From positions 62,001 through 126,000 of the forward strand of contig JADJSH010000009.1 of assembly GCA_016711805.1 (NCBI GenBank): a stretch of DNA of 64,000 bases, written 5' to 3'. Positions 60,366 to 64,000 of the stretch are shown here, one piece after another. Both the position numbers and the translations under genes were made by a program. Under the pieces are notes generated by a model. The model searched no databases and was not told the DNA's origin. It saw only the letters and a program-made list of their open reading frames with translations. Each line of letters begins with the position of its first letter. Position 1 is the first letter of the stretch. This stretch comes from Bacteroidota bacterium (GTDB lineage Bacteria; Bacteroidota; Bacteroidia; B-17B0; Aurantibacillaceae).

Positions 60366-61039
60366 CTGATTATTCTTCCATCTGCCATTTCAATGGTACG
60401 ATGCGTACGTGCTGCAAAATCAGGATCGTGAGTTACAATTAATAGTGCTTGATTTCTTTCTTTCACTAAATTATTAAAAATATCAAATACCATATCACTA
60501 TTTTTTTTATCCAAGTTACCAGTTGGCTCATCTCCCATAATAATGATCGGATCGTTGATTAATGCTCGCGCAATAGCGACACGTTGTTTTTGTCCGCCAC
60601 TTAATTGATTAGGAGATTTTAGCGCTTGGTCAGCCATGTCCAAGGTTCGTAAATGTTCCATAGCACGATGTTCAATTTCTTTTAATGGATATTTGGCTAA
60701 TTTAATACCTGGTAGCATCACATTACGTAATACATTATATTCAGATAATAAATAATGAAACTGAAACACAAAACCAATATGCTCATTTCTTACAACTGCT
60801 AAATCTTTATCTGTTTTTTTTGTAAGGTTTACGTCGTTAATTAATAACTCTCCTTCATAATCTGTATCCATCGTCGATAAGATGTAAAGCAAAGTAGATT
60901 TTCCGCAGCCCGATTTTCCAACTACCGAAACGAATTCTCCTTCGTTGATAGACATATTTATATCCGACAATACTCTAAATTTTACAGGATCGTAAAAGTA
61001 TTTGTTGATATTAATAGTTTCTAGAACTTTCTTCGCCAT
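60362..61039 (-). CDS. ABC transporter ATP-binding protein (MacB/LolD-type)
   Basis: This 225-residue ATPase has Walker A (VGKSGCGKST, about residues 41-50), the Q-loop FQFHYLLSEYNVLRN, the signature LSGGQKQRVAIARAL and Walker B MGDEPTGNLD. It is of the LolD/MacB subgroup, typical of ABC exporters in the lipoprotein-release and macrolide/antimicrobial-peptide family. One base separates it from the permease gene upstream on the same strand; the two and the adaptor form a three-gene operon. The exported compound is not known. Confidence 0.93.
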   Translation of the reverse strand: MAKKVLETININKYFYDPVKFRVLSDINMSINEGEFVSVVGKSGCGKSTLLYILSTMDTDYEGELLINDVNLTKKTDKDLAVVRNEHIGFVFQFHYLLSEYNVLRNVMLPGIKLAKYPLKEIEHRAMEHLRTLDMADQALKSPNQLSGGQKQRVAIARALINDPIIIMGDEPTGNLDKKNSDMVFDIFNNLVKERNQALLIVTHDPDFAARTHRTIEMADGRIIS

Positions 61040-61040
61040 C

Positions 61041-62300
61041 TTATTTTCCTCTAATAATTTCTACAGGATCAATTTTGCTTGCTTTCAGTGCTGGAAATAA
61101 CCCAGCAATGGCAGTTGTGCAAATAGCAAAAGTTAATCCGATAACGTAGTATGTAATTTTATAATCAATCGGGTAGGTTTTAATAGTAGGTAATGACGAT
61201 GTTTCAAATGGAATCATATCAATTATTTGACTTAAACTAAAACCAAACAGCAAGCCAAAGAGCCCTCCAACGATTCCAATGATTAATGCTAACGAAATGA
61301 AAATCCATTTTACATCATTACCCGAAAAACCAGTAGCTTTTAAAATAGCAATGGAATCCATTTTTTCATAAATCATCATATTTAAAATATTGTAAATGCC
61401 AAAGCCTGCCACAATTAGTAAGGTAATACCTACGGCGTAAGATATTATAGAACGCACTTTACTCCCTGTTTCAAATTGAGAATTGGCTGTTTGTGCATCT
61501 ATCACATCTATTTTAAATTTGTCTTTATATTCTTTAGCAACTTCTGGAGCCATTAATACATCGGTGAGTTTAACTTGTATATCGGTGATGTAACTCGCTG
61601 ATTCTCCTAATAACATTTGAGCAGTTCTTAAAGATGTATAACTCATGGTATTGTCAATTTCAGCAATACCAATTTGCATAATGCCAACTACTTTTAAACT
61701 TACTAAACCACCTTTGATAGTGGTAATTTTAATCACGTCGCCAATCTTCACTAACATTTTTTCTGCTAAGCCTTTACCAATAATGATGGTGTTATTTTCA
61801 TTATTTAAATCAAATACATTGCCTTCAATAATATAGTCGCTTACTTTAAATAAATGTTCTTCAGCAGGCACATCAATTCCATTTACAACACCTGTGATTT
61901 CAATTGATCCTGTATTAAAAAACACAGGCGCTGTTACTTTTGGAGCAACGTCAATCACACGCTTATCTTGTTTTAAAATATTAATAATAGCCTTGCTGTT
62001 GTAAATTTCCCTTCCTCTATCTTTTGGTTTAATAGATTGAATAAAATTTGTATTGTTTTTATAATCTTTAGATATTAGAACTGGTTGGTCAGGACTTGGC
62101 TTTACTTCATTATATAATCTAACATGAGGTGTGCGATTCAACATTAATCCATCTAATAGATTATTTAATCCATTCATGAAACCTAGTAATGTGATAAACA
62201 TGGCAATACCAAACGTAACGCCAACTGCAGCAATGATAGATTGCTTTAATCTGGCACGAATTAAGTTAATGGCAATATTTAAAATTAATCTGTAATTCAA
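61041..62300 (-). CDS. ABC transporter permease (FtsX/MacB-type)
   Basis: This 419-residue protein has the FtsX/MacB layout: one N-terminal membrane helix (AAVGVTFGIAMFITLLGF), a long periplasmic domain (about 45-280), then three C-terminal helices (SYAVGITLLIVAGFGIYN, FISLALIIGIVGGLFGLL, VIGLTFAICTTAIAGLFPA) and the closing ALKASKIDPVEIIRGK, which is a hallmark. With the LolD-type ATPase and the HlyD-type adaptor it makes a MacAB-like system that couples ATP to periplasmic efflux. Four bases separate it from the adaptor gene. Confidence 0.93.
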   Translation of the reverse strand: MNYRLILNIAINLIRARLKQSIIAAVGVTFGIAMFITLLGFMNGLNNLLDGLMLNRTPHVRLYNEVKPSPDQPVLISKDYKNNTNFIQSIKPKDRGREIYNSKAIINILKQDKRVIDVAPKVTAPVFFNTGSIEITGVVNGIDVPAEEHLFKVSDYIIEGNVFDLNNENNTIIIGKGLAEKMLVKIGDVIKITTIKGGLVSLKVVGIMQIGIAEIDNTMSYTSLRTAQMLLGESASYITDIQVKLTDVLMAPEVAKEYKDKFKIDVIDAQTANSQFETGSKVRSIISYAVGITLLIVAGFGIYNILNMMIYEKMDSIAILKATGFSGNDVKWIFISLALIIGIVGGLFGLLFGFSLSQIIDMIPFETSSLPTIKTYPIDYKITYYVIGLTFAICTTAIAGLFPALKASKIDPVEIIRGK

Positions 62301-62304
62301 GGGA

Positions 62305-63390
62305 TTAAGGTTTGTAAATCGTTTCGCTTTCTTTTAATCCTTCTAATACTTCGGTTTTTTGGTAGTCATTTAATCCCAATTTCACTTCTCTTTTTTCGTC
62401 GGTGTTCACTAAAACATATTTTCCGTCAATAATGTAATTGTTAGGAATGGTGATAATGTTCTTCTTAGTTTGAATAATAATATTAGCTTCTGCAGATAAG
62501 TTAGGGAATAATTTTTTTGGAGGATTAATGAAATGAGCTTCCACAACAAAGGTTCTGGTTCTTTCATTCATTATGGGATAGATTTTATCAACGGTAGCTT
62601 CTAAAACTTGCCCTTTATAACTATCCATAGTTACTAATGCTTTTTGTCCAGTACTTATTTTAATAATGTCATTTTCGTCAACCGCTAATTCCAATAAAAA
62701 GGTATCGGCTTTTCCTATCACAGCTAAAGGAGTTTGGGGAGTAACTAATTCGCCACGTTCTTTTAAAATATCATATACTTTCCCGTTTATACTACTTTTA
62801 ATGGAGTAGTCGCTAGATAGTTTTTGATTGATATCATAATTGATGTTTGCACGTTTTAATTCGTTTTGTAATTGTGTTTTCAGTTGAGCCAACCTTCTTT
62901 TGGCTGTTTGGTAATTAGCTTGTGAATTATTGTAAGAAAGTTGCTTTTGTTCTAAATCTAATTTAGATCCAATGTTTTGTTCCCATAATTTTTTTTGACG
63001 GAAAAATAAGGAGGAATCTAATTCTAGTTTTTCGAGTGCTAGGTTTACGTTCAGCTCAATTTCTTCTAATTTATCAGAACCTTTGCGGTTATTTTCGGCA
63101 CTTAAATCTAAAGCAACTCTCGCATTTTGTGTATTTAATTCAGAAGTTATATTGTCAATTTCTAAAAGAGTTTGTCCTTTCGTGATATTGTCGCCAACAT
63201 TAACCACTATGTTTTGTAACACGCCATTTACAGTAGAGTAAACATTATATTGATCAATGGCTTTTACTTTACCAGATGCATATACAGATTCTGTTATATT
63301 GCCACTACTTACTTGAATTGACTCTTTTTCTTTTTTACAAGAAATGAGTAATGATAAAGTACTGAATGTAAATATGAATAGTTTTTTCAT
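62305..63390 (-). CDS. HlyD/MacA-type periplasmic adaptor lipoprotein
   Basis: This 361-residue protein is a periplasmic adaptor subunit: a lipobox LSLLISCKKEK, a biotinyl-lipoyl-like domain (KVKAIDQYNVYSTVNGVLQNIVVN), an alpha-helical hairpin with coiled coils (about 95-200), and a beta-barrel/membrane-proximal domain. It should bind the permease and an outer-membrane channel. I start at ATG 63390; the frame runs to an ATG at 63417 that would add nine residues and spoil the lipoprotein signal. It heads the ABC operon. Confidence 0.9.
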   Translation of the reverse strand: MKKLFIFTFSTLSLLISCKKEKESIQVSSGNITESVYASGKVKAIDQYNVYSTVNGVLQNIVVNVGDNITKGQTLLEIDNITSELNTQNARVALDLSAENNRKGSDKLEEIELNVNLALEKLELDSSLFFRQKKLWEQNIGSKLDLEQKQLSYNNSQANYQTAKRRLAQLKTQLQNELKRANINYDINQKLSSDYSIKSSINGKVYDILKERGELVTPQTPLAVIGKADTFLLELAVDENDIIKISTGQKALVTMDSYKGQVLEATVDKIYPIMNERTRTFVVEAHFINPPKKLFPNLSAEANIIIQTKKNIITIPNNYIIDGKYVLVNTDEKREVKLGLNDYQKTEVLEGLKESETIYKP

Positions 63391-63545
63391 GGCCCAAAGA
63401 TAATCAATAATGTACATTGCAATTTGATGATTATCATAAAATAAAGGCTATTTAGTGACTTTACTCATAGGATTTTTTGAAATTTGGTTAGATGGCATTT
63501 TTTCATTTGCCAAATATGTTGTACTTTCAATTGATTAATATTTTA

Positions 63546-64000
63546 ATGAAGCTAATTAAATCGTTTTTACTAGGTTGTTTATGTCTCCTGAGTTTTGAAA
63601 TAAAGGCTCAGGTTGATAAAATCTTGTCTTCCGATTCGTTATTATTTAGAGCTCATTTAGTTTATCAAAACAATCCTGATCAAGCTTTTACATATTCTAA
63701 AAGAGCTGTTGAAAGGGCTAAACTTGAAAATTCGGAATTAAATTTAGGTAAAGCGTATGACATGTTAGGAGTGTCATTAGATTATTTGGGCGAATTGGAT
63801 TCGGCACTGTTTTATTTCGATTTGGCTATAGATATTTTTAAAACGCAAAAAGACCCTTCCTATTTAGCCAAAGTATACACCTCTAAAGCTAATAGTCTTT
63901 GCCTTTTAAATAAAAATAAAGAGGCTCTAAGTTATTATGTAAAATCATATGATATTTTTAAATCGGTTAAAAATGGAAAACAATCTGCCGCCGCTTTAAT
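63546..64000 (+). CDS. Exported TPR protein, 5' part only
   Basis: From ATG 63546 to the window edge the frame is open and encodes 151 residues: a signal peptide (LLGCLCLLSFEIKAQ), then TPR-like helices such as AFTYSKRAVERAKLENS, LGKAYDMLGVSLDYLGELD, SALFYFDLAIDIFKTQ, and SYLAKVYTSKANSLCLLNKNKEALSYYVKSYDIF. This N-terminus resembles that of the TPR-SpoIIE protein at 53502, so a histidine kinase or SpoIIE output domain may follow outside the window. Divergent from the adaptor gene. Confidence 0.82.
   Translation, partial: MKLIKSFLLGCLCLLSFEIKAQVDKILSSDSLLFRAHLVYQNNPDQAFTYSKRAVERAKLENSELNLGKAYDMLGVSLDYLGELDSALFYFDLAIDIFKTQKDPSYLAKVYTSKANSLCLLNKNKEALSYYVKSYDIFKSVKNGKQSAAAL

Noticed and set aside
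1..64000. CRISPR array, tRNA or rRNA genes, prophage or complete insertion sequence
   Set aside because: No regular spacer array, no tRNA-like cloverleaf, no rRNA stretch and no transposase or integrase gene was seen on reading both strands.

Overview
The window is 64 kb of an AT-rich bacterial chromosome from the phylum Bacteroidota, of a gliding or T9SS-carrying (Flavobacteriia/Sphingobacteriia-like) type. The evidence is a gldK-gldL-gldM-gldN type IX secretion (T9SS) core preceded by a PorP/SprF-like gene, secreted proteins with type A and type B T9SS C-terminal domains, a Bacteroidota-type long IspG with a large inserted domain, starts without Shine-Dalgarno sequences, and -7-like boxes of the form TAxxTTTG. 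No species can be named from the sequence alone. I saw no rRNA, tRNA, CRISPR array, prophage or complete insertion sequence.

Layout. 1-3.4 kb: 5' part of parA/soj, an MBL-fold hydrolase, an FMN reductase, rnhA and an M42 peptidase. 3.4-13.9 kb (+): a tightly packed run starting with a GH3 acyl-acid amido synthetase overlapping a LysE-type exporter, then a DUF493 protein, a mutarotase-like protein, an LtaS-like sulfatase-fold enzyme, a GT-C membrane protein, three heptose-nucleotide genes (gmhA-, hddC- and gmhB-like), a GT2 glycosyltransferase and a thioesterase. 13.9-18 kb (-): acylphosphatase, a small STAS-like protein, then UDP-sugar genes (a frameshifted UDP-glucuronate decarboxylase, ugd and a DegT aminotransferase). 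18.4-24.8 kb (-): RecD-like helicase, PorP/SprF-like protein, a very small type B CTD protein, a TPR protein, ispG and a cyclase-family hydrolase.

25.3-31.5 kb (+): porP-like gene, gldK, gldL, gldM and gldN, closed by a strong terminator. gldM carries an in-frame TAA that splits it in two. 31.5-38.2 kb: a second small STAS-like protein, a UbiD decarboxylase, an NTF2-like protein, a conserved secreted protein of unknown function, lysA and lysC. 38.5-50.4 kb: a large type A CTD adhesin-like protein, then tatA with four peptidyl-prolyl isomerase genes (three FKBP lipoproteins and one cyclophilin-FKBP fusion), a GT-C membrane protein and a 1182-residue secreted protein with 14 FG-GAP/VCBS motifs and a dockerin-like segment. 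50.5-64 kb: gcvP, a TPR-SpoIIE phosphatase, a WalJ-like MBL hydrolase, an S66 LD-carboxypeptidase with a Tat-like signal, an MFS transporter, the NAD(P)HX repair enzyme, a MacAB-like ABC exporter, and the start of a second TPR signalling protein.

How the parts fit. Much of the window serves the cell envelope. The T9SS core exports CTD proteins encoded nearby. The periplasmic foldases beside tatA probably assist outer-membrane and secreted proteins. The sugar genes feed polysaccharide or glycan synthesis. Several intergenic regions hold repeats that look like dispersed Bacteroidota elements: a CCACATAG terminal-inverted-repeat family (2 copies), an element with two interlocking co-varying stems (2 copies), a CCCGC/GGGGCT hairpin, a G-rich palindrome before ispG, and one repeat that has run into the end of lysA. 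The most notable observations are the nonsense codon in gldM, the perfect 16-bp hairpin just upstream of it, the foldase cluster, and the repeats.
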